A stretch of DNA of 64,000 nucleotides, taken from positions 2,695,061 to 2,759,060 of the forward strand of contig NZ_JAGHKO010000001.1 in NCBI RefSeq assembly GCF_017742245.1. The letters are read 5' to 3'. The notes below the pieces were generated by a model. It did no database searches. It saw only the letters and a program-made list of their open reading frames with translations, and was not told the origin of the DNA. The position numbers and the translations under genes were made by a program. Positions 33,952-42,993 of this stretch are shown here, piece after piece. This DNA is from Niastella soli. Its GTDB lineage: Bacteria; Bacteroidota; Bacteroidia; Chitinophagales; Chitinophagaceae. Each line of letters opens with the position of its first letter. The first letter of the stretch is position 1.

Positions 33952-33976
33952 AGCGGAGATCCGCGACGCCGGCAAC

Positions 33977-34011
33977 AAAGAACTCAGAACAAAGAACTTA
34001 GAACTTAATAA
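33977..34011 (+). repeat. Short heptad array, AAAGAAC type
   Basis: AAAGAAC, TCAGAAC, AAAGAAC, TTAGAAC, TTAATAA: a fifth consensus with the same 7-base period, 25 bases after the GGCAGAC array. Confidence 0.7.
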
Positions 34012-34111
34012 ATTACAAACCAATAATCTGAAACCTGACTGGTGACCGGGAGGCAACTTCTATTTTATATTTTGAAAAACTATATTATCTTGGGAGCTAA
34101 TCATTATATCT

Positions 34112-34843
34112 ATGAAACCCATTACATTAATCCTGGTTACCCTGGTATCTTTTATTGCTAAAAGTTATTGTCAATCGGCCGGCGGGCAGGAGTTTGGTGA
34201 GGATATTAAATCCTGGTTGAAGCTGGGCGAACACAAGGTTGACATTATGACTGTAAAGCAGAACATTACTCCCCGTCAGATCGAGCTCTCCAATAAAGTA
34301 AGACAGGCTATGACAAAGAATGCCGCCTGGGTTCGTGATTCCCTTCCTAATGTTACCGATTCTACCCTCATTTATGAGAAGTTTGGATTAACCAAAGCTG
34401 AATTTGATGAGTATCTCCTTTCTGGTGAAAAAAAGTCAACTCCCGAACTGGTAAAAACCGGGGAAGAGACCCTGGTTATCACCCGTAAAAAGAATAGCCT
34501 CGTTTTTCAAGGTACGGGCCGGTTAAAGGTGCTGGATTCTATAAGGTTCAATACCGCGTTGAATGAACCCCTTTATAATGGAAAGGAGCTGGAGCTCACT
34601 AATAAATCAGGTGTTGATAATAGTGATAACCCATTTAAAAGCCCCTGGAACGGTTACCACTTTACCTACGAACATTATGGAGATGTAATGGATAATGATC
34701 CTAAAAACCTGACTGCATCAACCATCACATTTGATGTGGGACAAATAAAGGACAGTGGTAATACTATTCTTATGTTCATGCTTATGAACTTTGAAGGCGG
34801 AAAGATGACACAATCGTCTACAGTCATCTGCCTTTTTAAATAG
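34112..34843 (+). CDS. Exported protein of unknown function
   Basis: 243 residues with a signal peptide (cleavage near SYCQS). The mature part starts with a charged helical region (about 25-130, including NKVRQAMTKNAAWVRDS) and ends with a beta-rich region (GTGRLKVLDSIRFN; TITFDVGQIKDSGNTILMFML). I recognise no family and see no catalytic motif or lipobox. It is monocistronic, with a hairpin at 34896 after the stop. The segment FKSPWNGYHFTYEHYGD could be a binding loop, but this is a guess. Confidence 0.72.
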   Translation: MKPITLILVTLVSFIAKSYCQSAGGQEFGEDIKSWLKLGEHKVDIMTVKQNITPRQIELSNKVRQAMTKNAAWVRDSLPNVTDSTLIYEKFGLTKAEFDEYLLSGEKKSTPELVKTGEETLVITRKKNSLVFQGTGRLKVLDSIRFNTALNEPLYNGKELELTNKSGVDNSDNPFKSPWNGYHFTYEHYGDVMDNDPKNLTASTITFDVGQIKDSGNTILMFMLMNFEGGKMTQSSTVICLFK

Positions 34844-34895
34844 CAGGATAACAGTTATATAATAATCTACAATAATATTGGGTAATTTTTTCCTG

Positions 34896-34936
34896 ACCCC
34901 ATTCTTTTTGATCATTTCAGTCAAAGAGAATGGGGT
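34896..34936. terminator. Hairpin after the 34112 gene
   Basis: ACCCCATTCTTTTTGA / TCAAAGAGAATGGGGT with one mismatch and a 9-base loop. It is T-rich inside but has only a weak T tail. Confidence 0.55.
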
Positions 34937-35224
34937 TTGAGTATTTTATTACACATAACCACGGTCAGTTTTTGTTGATTACCTCTTTATATTGTAATAA
35001 ACTATATATTATAATTGAGGCTTATCATTTGCATTATGGTGACGGGTTCCATGCAAACCTTTGGAGATTGACCACTAAAATTCTTTAGAGTGTGTAGGAC
35101 ATGAGTTGCTTCGATGGGGGATATTAGTTTTTCCATTTCAATTATTAACGATTGCTACTAACATTTCACAAACTGTTTCGTGTTTGTTAGGGCATTCATT
35201 TTCGCTAAACAAAACAAAACGTGT
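34937..35224 (+). promoter_or_regulatory. Leader/promoter region of the exopolysaccharide locus
   Basis: 288 bases without a gene ahead of manC. It is AT-rich and contains several TTTG-like elements (for example TTTCGTGTTTGTTAG just upstream). No clear -7/-33 pair or hairpin can be named with confidence. Confidence 0.35.
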
Positions 35225-36361
35225 ATGCAACGATCAACTTATGTGGTAATAATGGCGGGTGGTATTGGCTCTCGTTTTTGGCCAGTAAGCAGAACAGACT
35301 ATCCCAAGCAATTCCTCGATATTTTGGGAACGGGTGAAACGTTGATCCAACAAACGTTTCGTCGTTTTGAACAAATAGCGCCGCTGGAAAATATTTATGT
35401 AGTTACTTCCACAGATTATACCGGTATTGTAGAAAAGCAATTACCGTTGTTGCCCAAAGAGAATATCTTAAGTGAGCCTGAAAGAAAAAATACAGCACCT
35501 TGTATTGCGTACGCCTCCTTCAAGATCCTTCAAAGAGATTCAAATGCTTCTATTATAGTGGCGCCTGCCGATCACCTGATACTCGATCAGCAGGAATTTG
35601 AAGCCGTTTGTTTACAGGGATTGCAGTTCATTGAAACAAGCGACGCCCTTCTCACTATCGGTATTAAGCCTTCCTATGCCAATACTGGGTATGGATATAT
35701 ACAATTTAATAAGGATGCAGATAAAGATGGGGTTCACCAGGTTATTTCCTTTACTGAGAAACCAGATGCGCAACGCGCGGCAAAATTTGTTAACAGTGGG
35801 GAATACCTGTGGAACTCGGGGATTTTTGTGTGGAAGGCAAGATCAATTATAAATGCAATTGAAAAATATCTGACCGATCTGTATCAATTGTTTAAGGAGA
35901 AGCAAAGTTGGCTTGGAACAAGTTTTGAGAGACTACTCATCGCCGATATCTACGCGGTGTGCGAAAATCTTTCCATCGATGTTGGGGTAATGGAAAAAGC
36001 AAACAATGTTTTTATCATTCCGGCATCGTTCAGATGGAGCGATCTGGGCACCTGGAACAGCGCCTGGGAGAATATGGGAAAAGATGTTCGTGAAAATGCA
36101 GTAGCGGGGAATGGCGTGGTGGTAATAGATACAACACAATGCGTTGTACATGCTTCGAATGAAAAACTGGTGGTATTACAAGGCCTGAATAATTATATAG
36201 TAGTAGATACAACAGATGTACTGTTGATCTGCCAGAAAGAAAAGGAACAGGATATAAAGCAATACGTGAATGAAGTAAAGAAGTTGAAAGGTGAACGCTA
36301 TTTATATTCTGTTAACAACAAGGTAAAACCGGCCTCGGCTGTAGTTGAACGTGTTTATTAA
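35225..36361 (+). CDS. manC: Mannose-1-phosphate guanylyltransferase
   Basis: 378 residues from ATG 35225 (an earlier in-frame start at 35180 adds an unrelated tail). Makes GDP-mannose from GTP and mannose-1-phosphate. Signature MAGGIGSRFWPVSRTDYPKQFLDI carries the nucleotide-binding and Lys residues. Further motifs are SEPERKNTAPCIAYA, VAPADHLI, FTEKPD and YLWNSGIFVWKA. There is no C-terminal phosphomannose isomerase domain, so it is the single-function form. It is the first gene of the exopolysaccharide locus and supplies substrate for Gmd at 40555. Confidence 0.95.
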   Translation: MQRSTYVVIMAGGIGSRFWPVSRTDYPKQFLDILGTGETLIQQTFRRFEQIAPLENIYVVTSTDYTGIVEKQLPLLPKENILSEPERKNTAPCIAYASFKILQRDSNASIIVAPADHLILDQQEFEAVCLQGLQFIETSDALLTIGIKPSYANTGYGYIQFNKDADKDGVHQVISFTEKPDAQRAAKFVNSGEYLWNSGIFVWKARSIINAIEKYLTDLYQLFKEKQSWLGTSFERLLIADIYAVCENLSIDVGVMEKANNVFIIPASFRWSDLGTWNSAWENMGKDVRENAVAGNGVVVIDTTQCVVHASNEKLVVLQGLNNYIVVDTTDVLLICQKEKEQDIKQYVNEVKKLKGERYLYSVNNKVKPASAVVERVY

Positions 36362-36594
36362 TTAGAATGGTTTGTGTACTGATAATCATTAATGAACAAG
36401 AGTTATCCACAGTTTGCATATAAAAATAATATGATAATAGCTGATAATGTGCAAGCTTTTTGATAGATGTAGCTGATCTTAACGATCTCTAACGATTGAA
36501 ATTAAAAAACTCCCTGCCTTTGGCGTAGCACCTGATTTATTGAGGAAGGATCCTCTGTAGCTGTATGCTTTACTAGCAAAACTAAATAACATAT

Positions 36595-37416
36595 ATGGGT
36601 TATAGCAATAGAACGCAGCCATTTGCTTGGCGTGCCATACAAGGTTTTTGCATTTTATTATTTATACTGGTTGGTGTAACCTCCTGTACAAACACCCGCA
36701 AGGCGGTATATTTTTCCGGTCAGCAAACCGGTTCTTTTCAACCTCCGGCCATGCCTAAGCCGGTTATACAAAACAATGATCTGTTGAATATAACTGTTAG
36801 CAGTTTGAATCCGGAAGCATCTGCGGTATTCAATCAACCCGGTGGGGCCAATAACAGTAATAATAATAATTCCCAACCAACTGCTACCACTACACCAGCT
36901 AATGGTTACCTCGTTGATGGGGAAGGCAATATTCAATTCCCATTTTTAGGAACAATAAAAGCCGCTGGCTTAACCAAAGAAGAATTGAAAGACAAGATCA
37001 CCAAAACACTGGTCGAAAAAAAGCTGTTGGTGGACCCTATTATTGCCGTTCGTTTTCTCAATTTTAAAGTAACCGTGTTGGGCGAAGTTGCGCATCCAAC
37101 CGTAGTTACAGTGCCCAGTGAAAGTATCACTTTGCTGGAAGCGCTGGGGCTGGCAGGTGATTTAACCATTTATGCCCAGCGCGATAACGTATTAGTGATC
37201 CGGGACGAAAGTGGTAAAAAGGTTACTCACCGGTTAAACCTTAATTCTACAGAGTTATTTACTTCCCCATACTATTATTTACAGTCAAACGATGTGGTGT
37301 ATGTGGAACCAAATAAAGCGAAAGTGGCCAGCACAAGCAGAACAAACACCTGGATACCGATCTTATTAAGTGCTTTGTCATTGGGAATAATTGTCGCAGA
37401 CAGAATTATCAAATAA
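36595..37416 (+). CDS. Polysaccharide export outer-membrane lipoprotein (Wza-like)
   Basis: 273 residues with a lipobox near residue 30 (VTSC) followed by the Poly_export domain (NNDLLNITVSSLNPEASAVFN; GYLVDGEGNIQFPFLGTIKAAGLT) and a SLBB domain (FKVTVLGEVAHPTVVTVPSESITLLEALGLAG). The C-terminal hydrophobic helix (about 255-270) fits an outer-membrane span. It forms the exit channel for exopolysaccharide and works with the Wzc-like protein encoded 14 bp later. The stretch GGANNSNNNNSQPTATTTP is a low-complexity insert near residues 82-100. Confidence 0.93.
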   Translation: MGYSNRTQPFAWRAIQGFCILLFILVGVTSCTNTRKAVYFSGQQTGSFQPPAMPKPVIQNNDLLNITVSSLNPEASAVFNQPGGANNSNNNNSQPTATTTPANGYLVDGEGNIQFPFLGTIKAAGLTKEELKDKITKTLVEKKLLVDPIIAVRFLNFKVTVLGEVAHPTVVTVPSESITLLEALGLAGDLTIYAQRDNVLVIRDESGKKVTHRLNLNSTELFTSPYYYLQSNDVVYVEPNKAKVASTSRTNTWIPILLSALSLGIIVADRIIK

Positions 37417-37430
37417 GAAAAATATTTTTT

Positions 37431-39836
37431 ATGCAAGTGACGCACAAAAACGGACTGGAGATGGAGAGCAAGGAAACCAGCGCTGCCCAGTTATGGAACC
37501 GTTACGCTTCTTACTGGCCCTGGTTTGTCTTTCTGTTGTTACTGGCAGTGGGCGGGGCATGCCTGTACATGCGGTTTGCTATTCCAAAGTATGAGTCCAC
37601 CGCACGGTTATTAATCAAAGATGAAAAGAAAGGGGTAGAAGATTCCAAAGGGCTTGAGTCCCTCAACCTGATATCTACTAAAAAGATATTGGAGAATGAA
37701 ATGGAGGTCCTATCATCCCGCAGCCTCGTAAAAGAAGTAGTAAACAATCTACAACTGTACGCACCTGTATTTGAAGAAAGAAAGATCGATTCCTGGCTGG
37801 AGACGAACACTGCCTGGTTATCAAAAAAAGGCGTTTCACCAGGCGGACTTCCTGCTTACACAACTTCACCGGTAATTGTGCAGGCCCAAAAACCTGACTA
37901 TTTAAGAGAAGTTAAGAAAGTGCCTTTTGTGTATGACAGGGCTCAACAGAAAGTAGTGCTGGGTACAACAGGTTATCCGCTAAACGAATGGGTAGAAACG
38001 CCGTATGGTACATTACAGTTTGCTCCTAACCCCCGGTTAGAAGATTCAACTTATGTATCAAACGGACAATACTATTTCTCCTTACAACAACCCAAAAAGG
38101 TAATTGCCGATATTCAGAACAGGCTGGTCATTGCATCGGCTAGTAAATTATCATCGATTCTCAACCTCTCCATCCGGGATGAGGTGCCCGAACGGGGAGA
38201 AGATATCCTGAACACATTGCTGACTTCCTATAACGTGGCGATGCTTAAGGATAAAAACACCCTGGCGGCCAACACCCTCCGGTTTGTGGAAGACCGCCTG
38301 AACCACGTATCGCGTGATTTGAGCGGTATTGAGAAAAAGATTGAAGGATATAAATCATCACAGCAGGCCGTGGATGTAAGTGAGCAGGGTAAATTGTTCC
38401 TGGAAAATGTAAGCGCGAACGACCAGAAGTTAAGTGAGATCGATATGAAACTGGCTGCGCTGGACCAGGTAGAGCATTATGTAAAGCAAAAAGATAGCAA
38501 CAGTAGTATTGCACCTTCTACATTAGGCGTAACTGACCCTGTGTTATCGAGCCTGCTTGATAAATTATATGAGAAGGAGCTGGAATACGAAAAGAAGAAA
38601 TCTACAACTGGTGAAGGTAATCCATTGCTGACCTCAGTTGCTGACCAGATCAACCGGATAAAACCCGGCATTCTGGAAAACATTCAAAACCAGCGGCACA
38701 ACTTACAGGCCAGTAAATCGAACCTGGCAAGCACCAACAGCTCCTATACTTCCGTATTACAAACCATTCCTAAAAAGGAACGTGACCTGATAGAAATAAG
38801 CCGTCAGCAAAATACCATGCAAAGCATTTATGCTTTCCTGTTGCAGAAGAAAGAAGAGACCGCGCTTTCCTATGCAGCCAATGTTTCTGATAGCCGCGTG
38901 GTTGACCGCGCTTCTTCAACAGTAGCGCCGGTAAGTCCAAAAATGCCGATCGTATTTGCAATTGCTATAGTAGTTGCCATGGCATTTTTTGTGGTATGGG
39001 TAACGCTGAAGGAATTGTTCAACCGGAAGATCATGTATCGCCAGGATATTGAACGACTGACAAGTCATCCGGTGATCGCAGAGGTCTCCAGAAGTAAAAC
39101 AAAAGAACCGATCGTAATAGGAGCAAACAACCGCACGTTTGTGGCCGAACAGTTCCGTAAACTACGGGTGGCGCTCAATTACCTGGGTATTAATACCACA
39201 CATAAGAAAGTACTGGTTACTTCGGGTATTTCAGGTGAAGGAAAAAGCTTTATTGCTACCAACCTCGCACTGAGCATGGCATTAACAGGTAAAAAAGTAG
39301 TATTGCTGGAAATGGACCTGCATAGCCCGGCTATTAGCGAACACCTGAGCATTGACAGAGAGGTTGGGATGTCCAGTTACCTGCTGGGGACCCGCGAACC
39401 GGAAGAGATCATCAGACGCACGGAATTAAATGACAACTTATTCTTTATTCCTGCGGGTCCATTGTCGGGAAACCCAACTGAGCTTTTAATGAATAACCGA
39501 TTGCCTGAATTGCTGAATTACCTTGATGGCATCTTTGATTATATCATCATCGATTCAGCCCCGGTTGCTCCGGTAACAGATGCGTATATCATTTCGCCTT
39601 TATGCGACGCTACTCTCTATATTGTCAGACACAGGCATACGCCAAAAGTGCTGGTTGAACAATTAGATAAGAGCAGCAAAGTGAATATCCTGAAGAATAT
39701 GGCCATTGTATTTAATGGCATCCGTCCCCGCGGTTTTGGTAAACATCATTACGGTTATGGCTACGGTTATGGAGATGGCTATGTTTATAAAGAAAAGAGA
39801 AGTAGTAAAAAGACATCCTCATTTAAGCCAATATAG
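37431..39836 (+). CDS. Polysaccharide co-polymerase with tyrosine autokinase (Wzc-like)
   Basis: 801 residues. Wzz-type N-terminal membrane segment (about 27-50), a long periplasmic region with coiled coils (about 270-480), a second membrane segment (about 505-530), and a cytoplasmic BY-kinase: Walker A TSGISGEGKSF (near residue 600), Walker A' VVLLEMDLHSP and Walker B YIIIDSAPV. The C-terminus has a tyrosine cluster (HHYGYGYGYGDGYVYKEKR), the autophosphorylation site class. It regulates chain length and export with the Wza-like lipoprotein. A start is clear at ATG 37431; a later Met (residue 11) is possible. Confidence 0.96.
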   Translation: MQVTHKNGLEMESKETSAAQLWNRYASYWPWFVFLLLLAVGGACLYMRFAIPKYESTARLLIKDEKKGVEDSKGLESLNLISTKKILENEMEVLSSRSLVKEVVNNLQLYAPVFEERKIDSWLETNTAWLSKKGVSPGGLPAYTTSPVIVQAQKPDYLREVKKVPFVYDRAQQKVVLGTTGYPLNEWVETPYGTLQFAPNPRLEDSTYVSNGQYYFSLQQPKKVIADIQNRLVIASASKLSSILNLSIRDEVPERGEDILNTLLTSYNVAMLKDKNTLAANTLRFVEDRLNHVSRDLSGIEKKIEGYKSSQQAVDVSEQGKLFLENVSANDQKLSEIDMKLAALDQVEHYVKQKDSNSSIAPSTLGVTDPVLSSLLDKLYEKELEYEKKKSTTGEGNPLLTSVADQINRIKPGILENIQNQRHNLQASKSNLASTNSSYTSVLQTIPKKERDLIEISRQQNTMQSIYAFLLQKKEETALSYAANVSDSRVVDRASSTVAPVSPKMPIVFAIAIVVAMAFFVVWVTLKELFNRKIMYRQDIERLTSHPVIAEVSRSKTKEPIVIGANNRTFVAEQFRKLRVALNYLGINTTHKKVLVTSGISGEGKSFIATNLALSMALTGKKVVLLEMDLHSPAISEHLSIDREVGMSSYLLGTREPEEIIRRTELNDNLFFIPAGPLSGNPTELLMNNRLPELLNYLDGIFDYIIIDSAPVAPVTDAYIISPLCDATLYIVRHRHTPKVLVEQLDKSSKVNILKNMAIVFNGIRPRGFGKHHYGYGYGYGDGYVYKEKRSSKKTSSFKPI

Positions 39837-39844
39837 ACTACAAC

Positions 39845-39880
39845 AGGTGGGTCGTCCGTCAACAGGCGAACGGCTCACTT
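39845..39880 (+). repeat. 3'-end hairpin family, copy 4
   Basis: AGGTGGGTCGTCCGTC, loop, GGCGAACGGCTCACTT: starts 9 bases after the wzc stop, as for the other copies. It could attenuate transcription into the rest of the locus, before upxY. Confidence 0.7.
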
Positions 39881-39921
39881 TCTCGCTACGACCTTAATAC
39901 AACACATTGAAAATTAATTGC

Positions 39922-39942
39922 CAGTTACAGCGTCTGTAACTG
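39922..39942 (+). promoter_or_regulatory. CAGTTACAG hairpin upstream of upxY
   Basis: Perfect 9-bp arms CAGTTACAG-CGT-CTGTAACTG, 44 bases before the start of the UpxY antiterminator. It could be a pause or loading hairpin, but this is not established. Confidence 0.35.
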
Positions 39943-39985
39943 AGTTGGGCGGAGCCTGTTTTTAACTCAAAATCAATTGAAGCAT

Positions 39986-40534
39986 ATGGATACAAATAAA
40001 AAATGGTACGCCGTATATACACGGCCACGCTGGGAAAAGAAGGTAGCCGATCTGCTGGGAAGAAAGCACATTGAACACTATTGCCCAATGAACAAAATTG
40101 TTCGTCAATGGGCTGATAGAAAGAAACTGGTTCTGGAGCCATTATTTACATCCTATGTTTTTGTGCATACAACACTGCAAGAACATTTAACTATAAAGCA
40201 AACAGAGGGTATTCTCAATTTCGTGTACTGGCTGGGTCAACCAGCTGTTATCCGGGATGAAGAAATTGACACTATAAAACAATTTCTCGATGAATACCAT
40301 AATGTACAACTGGAGAAGATAAACGTAAACATGCACGACCGCGTGCGCATTTCCAGCGGCCCTTTAATGGCGCAGGAAGGGGAGGTAATAGAGGTGAGAA
40401 GCAAAACGGTAAAAGTACAACTGCCTACCCTCGGCTATGCTATGACCGCGGAAGTGGAAAAGAACAATGTGGAGATCATACCGGTCGCTTCCTCTTACGG
40501 TGCCAACTATTTTTATAATGTACTTTTTAAATAA
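39986..40534 (+). CDS. UpxY-family (NusG-like) transcription antiterminator
   Basis: 182 residues from ATG 39986; the frame also opens at a TTG 39977. The NusG N-terminal domain is clear (WYAVYTRPRWEKKVADLL; EPLFTSYVFVHT), with a C-terminal KOW-like region (RVRISSGPLMAQEGEVIEVRSKTVKVQL). In Bacteroides, UpxY proteins let RNA polymerase pass terminators in the leader of their own capsule operon. Here it sits as the fourth gene after manC-wza-wzc rather than first. The hairpins at 39845 and 39922 just before it are candidate terminators, so it may control only genes downstream. Confidence 0.9.
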   Translation: MDTNKKWYAVYTRPRWEKKVADLLGRKHIEHYCPMNKIVRQWADRKKLVLEPLFTSYVFVHTTLQEHLTIKQTEGILNFVYWLGQPAVIRDEEIDTIKQFLDEYHNVQLEKINVNMHDRVRISSGPLMAQEGEVIEVRSKTVKVQLPTLGYAMTAEVEKNNVEIIPVASSYGANYFYNVLFK

Positions 40535-40554
40535 ATAAGACCTCAAAATAGAAT

Positions 40555-41652
40555 ATGAAAACAGCGCTCATTACAGGTGTTAATGGTCAGGACGGTGCGT
40601 ACCTGGCGGAATTATTATTGGAAAAAGGGTATATGGTGCATGGCGTAAAAAGGCGTTCGTCGCTGATCAATACCCATCGCATAGATCACCTGTACCAGGA
40701 CCCCCACGAAAAAGAAGTACGCTTCCGTCTGCACTATGGCGATATGACCGATAGTACTAATCTTATTCGAATTATCCAGGAAACGCAACCTGATGAGATT
40801 TATAACCTGGCTGCGATGAGCCATGTAAAGGTGAGTTTTGATACCCCTGAATATACCGCTAATGCAGATGGTATTGGTACCCTTCGGTTGCTGGAAGCGA
40901 TAAGGATCCTGGGACTGGAGAAAAAGACCCGTATTTACCAGGCATCTACTTCCGAGTTGTATGGCCTGGTGCAGGAAGTGCCACAGAAAGAAACCACGCC
41001 ATTCTATCCACGCAGTCCGTACGCAGTAGCAAAATTATACGCTTACTGGATCACCGTAAATTACCGGGAAGCATATGGCATGTACGCCTGCAATGGAATT
41101 TTGTTTAACCATGAAAGTCCGTTGCGCGGTGAAACATTTGTTACCCGCAAAATAACCCGTGCAGTAGCCGCCATTGCCCTTGGCCTGCAGGATTGTTTAT
41201 TCCTGGGCAACCTGAATGCGCAACGCGATTGGGGCCATGCAAAAGATTATGTAGAGGCTATGTGGCGCATTTTACAACAGGACAAACCTGAAGACTTTGT
41301 AATTGCCACCGGTACTACTACTGAAGTGCGGGAATTTGTTAGAATGGCTTTTGCCGAATTGGGTATTATGCTGGAGTTTACCGGCGAAGGCGTAAATGAA
41401 AAAGGTATAGTAGTTGCCTGCACCAATGACAGTTACCAATTGGAAATAGGTAAACAGGTAGTATCTGTAGACCAGGAATATTTCCGTCCTACGGAAGTTG
41501 AGCTGTTGATCGGTGATGCTACCAAAGCAAAAGAAAAGTTGGGTTGGGAACCAAAATACGACCTGCAAATGCTGGTAAAAGAAATGGTAGCCTGTGATAT
41601 ACTGGAATTTGAGAAAGCAGGTAAAGTACAATTTGAACATTTGATCAGCTGA
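40555..41652 (+). CDS. gmd: GDP-mannose 4,6-dehydratase
   Basis: 365-residue short-chain dehydrogenase/reductase that converts GDP-mannose to GDP-4-keto-6-deoxymannose. N-terminal NADP motif [38 protein letters not shown], the catalytic Y156-xxx-K160 in [12 protein letters not shown], and [19 protein letters not shown], all typical of Gmd. It uses GDP-mannose from ManC. No GDP-fucose synthase (Fcl) or perosamine/rhamnose enzyme follows in this window, so the final deoxysugar is open. Confidence 0.97.
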   Translation: MKTALITGVNGQDGAYLAELLLEKGYMVHGVKRRSSLINTHRIDHLYQDPHEKEVRFRLHYGDMTDSTNLIRIIQETQPDEIYNLAAMSHVKVSFDTPEYTANADGIGTLRLLEAIRILGLEKKTRIYQASTSELYGLVQEVPQKETTPFYPRSPYAVAKLYAYWITVNYREAYGMYACNGILFNHESPLRGETFVTRKITRAVAAIALGLQDCLFLGNLNAQRDWGHAKDYVEAMWRILQQDKPEDFVIATGTTTEVREFVRMAFAELGIMLEFTGEGVNEKGIVVACTNDSYQLEIGKQVVSVDQEYFRPTEVELLIGDATKAKEKLGWEPKYDLQMLVKEMVACDILEFEKAGKVQFEHLIS

Positions 41653-41670
41653 TCAAAATAACTATAAGAT

Positions 41671-42993
41671 ATGAAATCTCTGATGGTGGTATTAACCGCC
41701 GCAGCCATCCTGGTTTTTGTAGTTTTAGCACTACTCAGCAAGCAGCCCCGGCGCACCTATCTCCTGTATATGGTGTATGTGCTGCCGCTGATAGATTTTA
41801 AGGTTACGCCCTGGCAATTTGGAAGCTTAACCCTGTTTGATGCATTTTCCTATATAATGCTGTTTTGGCGATATAAGGATTTTTTAAGCATCTATAAACC
41901 AAACAGGTTTTACTTTGGTGGTTTTTGTACGTTGATCTTCTTACTGCTGCTTGGCAGCCTAACCTCCTCGTTCATCACCAATTCCCTGCTGTCGCTTTTA
42001 TCGGTGTTCCCTGTATTTATTTACGCCCGCCTGTTGATGGTGGAGTGTATACAGGATAATGAGTTCATCAATAAAATGGTGCGGGGGTTACAATTTGCCT
42101 GTTTGTTTTCCATGGCGTTCCTGGCAGTACAGCTGGTGGTTGGGCTCGACTTTAAGCTGTATTCAGAGTTGAACCAAAATACCCAGGATGTAAACGGTAT
42201 TAGATATCCCAGCTATTTCCACGATTCACAGAAATACGGACAGTTCCTGGCGATGCTGAGCTTTTTGTTCCTGTTGAATAACAAGAATGTAAAACGGCCG
42301 GCATTAACAAACCTGTTGCTTTTTTTATCGGTAGCAGTAGCAATGTTCTTAACCGGCGGCCGCTCAGCCTTTTTGGGATTGAGCGCCGGCGTGTTATTCC
42401 TGTTATTGTTTGCCGGTATGCAATTTAAAAAGTACATCATTGCAGGTTGTTTGGCGGGTGGGGTCCTGATCGCTATATTTTCCCATTCACTTGTTGTATT
42501 TAATCGGGATGATGATATCAATAACTCACTCGATTTCAGGGCCAGCATTTGGAAAGAAGCCTTTAATATTTATAAAGCACATCCTGCTTTAGGCATTGGT
42601 ATTGGCAACTACCAGGATTATGTATCCCGGTATGCACAGGACCAATACCTGGTACTGGAAAATGAGATCATTTTTCTTGATCAGCCAGAGAATGGATATT
42701 TAAAAATACTCACCGAATATGGTGGCCCGGCATTTTTAATAGTCTTCGTACTTATAATTGGCGCTGCTGTAGGTGGTATCCGGGCCTGGGTGAAAAAGCA
42801 AACAGATGCACGGGTGTTGTTATTTATAGCGCCTATAATAAGCTGGCTGGTGTCGTTTGTGTCGTTGTATTCCATCACTGATCGAAGGAACCTGATCGTG
42901 CTGATCTGCTTGTGTTCATTCCTGATCTATTTATCTAATCGTTCAAAAATTGTTGATGAACAAACTGATGAAGTTAGCGGAGAGCCTGTTTAA
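41671..42993 (+). CDS. O-antigen ligase/polymerase-like membrane protein (Wzy-type)
   Basis: 440 residues with about ten to twelve membrane segments and a large loop in the second half. The motif LTGGRSAFLGLSAGVLFLLL and the loop HPALGIGIGNYQDYVSRYA match the Wzy_C/O-antigen-ligase family. It is probably the repeat-unit polymerase of the locus. Its last 38 bases overlap the next gene, suggesting coupled translation. Confidence 0.85.
   Translation: MKSLMVVLTAAAILVFVVLALLSKQPRRTYLLYMVYVLPLIDFKVTPWQFGSLTLFDAFSYIMLFWRYKDFLSIYKPNRFYFGGFCTLIFLLLLGSLTSSFITNSLLSLLSVFPVFIYARLLMVECIQDNEFINKMVRGLQFACLFSMAFLAVQLVVGLDFKLYSELNQNTQDVNGIRYPSYFHDSQKYGQFLAMLSFLFLLNNKNVKRPALTNLLLFLSVAVAMFLTGGRSAFLGLSAGVLFLLLFAGMQFKKYIIAGCLAGGVLIAIFSHSLVVFNRDDDINNSLDFRASIWKEAFNIYKAHPALGIGIGNYQDYVSRYAQDQYLVLENEIIFLDQPENGYLKILTEYGGPAFLIVFVLIIGAAVGGIRAWVKKQTDARVLLFIAPIISWLVSFVSLYSITDRRNLIVLICLCSFLIYLSNRSKIVDEQTDEVSGEPV

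Larger units (their letters stand above)
33733..34111. other. 379-bp divergent intergenic region with two heptamer arrays
   Basis: It contains the 21-unit GGCAGAC-type array (33805-33951) and a short AAAGAAC heptad array (33977-34011). Promoters of the DinB gene and of the gene at 34112 must lie at its two ends. Confidence 0.7.

Noticed and set aside
33735-34001. Two overlapping open frames of about 80-90 residues at 33.7-34.0 kb
   Set aside because: Pure translation of the GGCAGAC array on the plus strand.
35180-35224. Upstream extension of manC
   Set aside because: Adds residues unlike the family; ATG 35225 directly precedes the MAGGIGSR motif.
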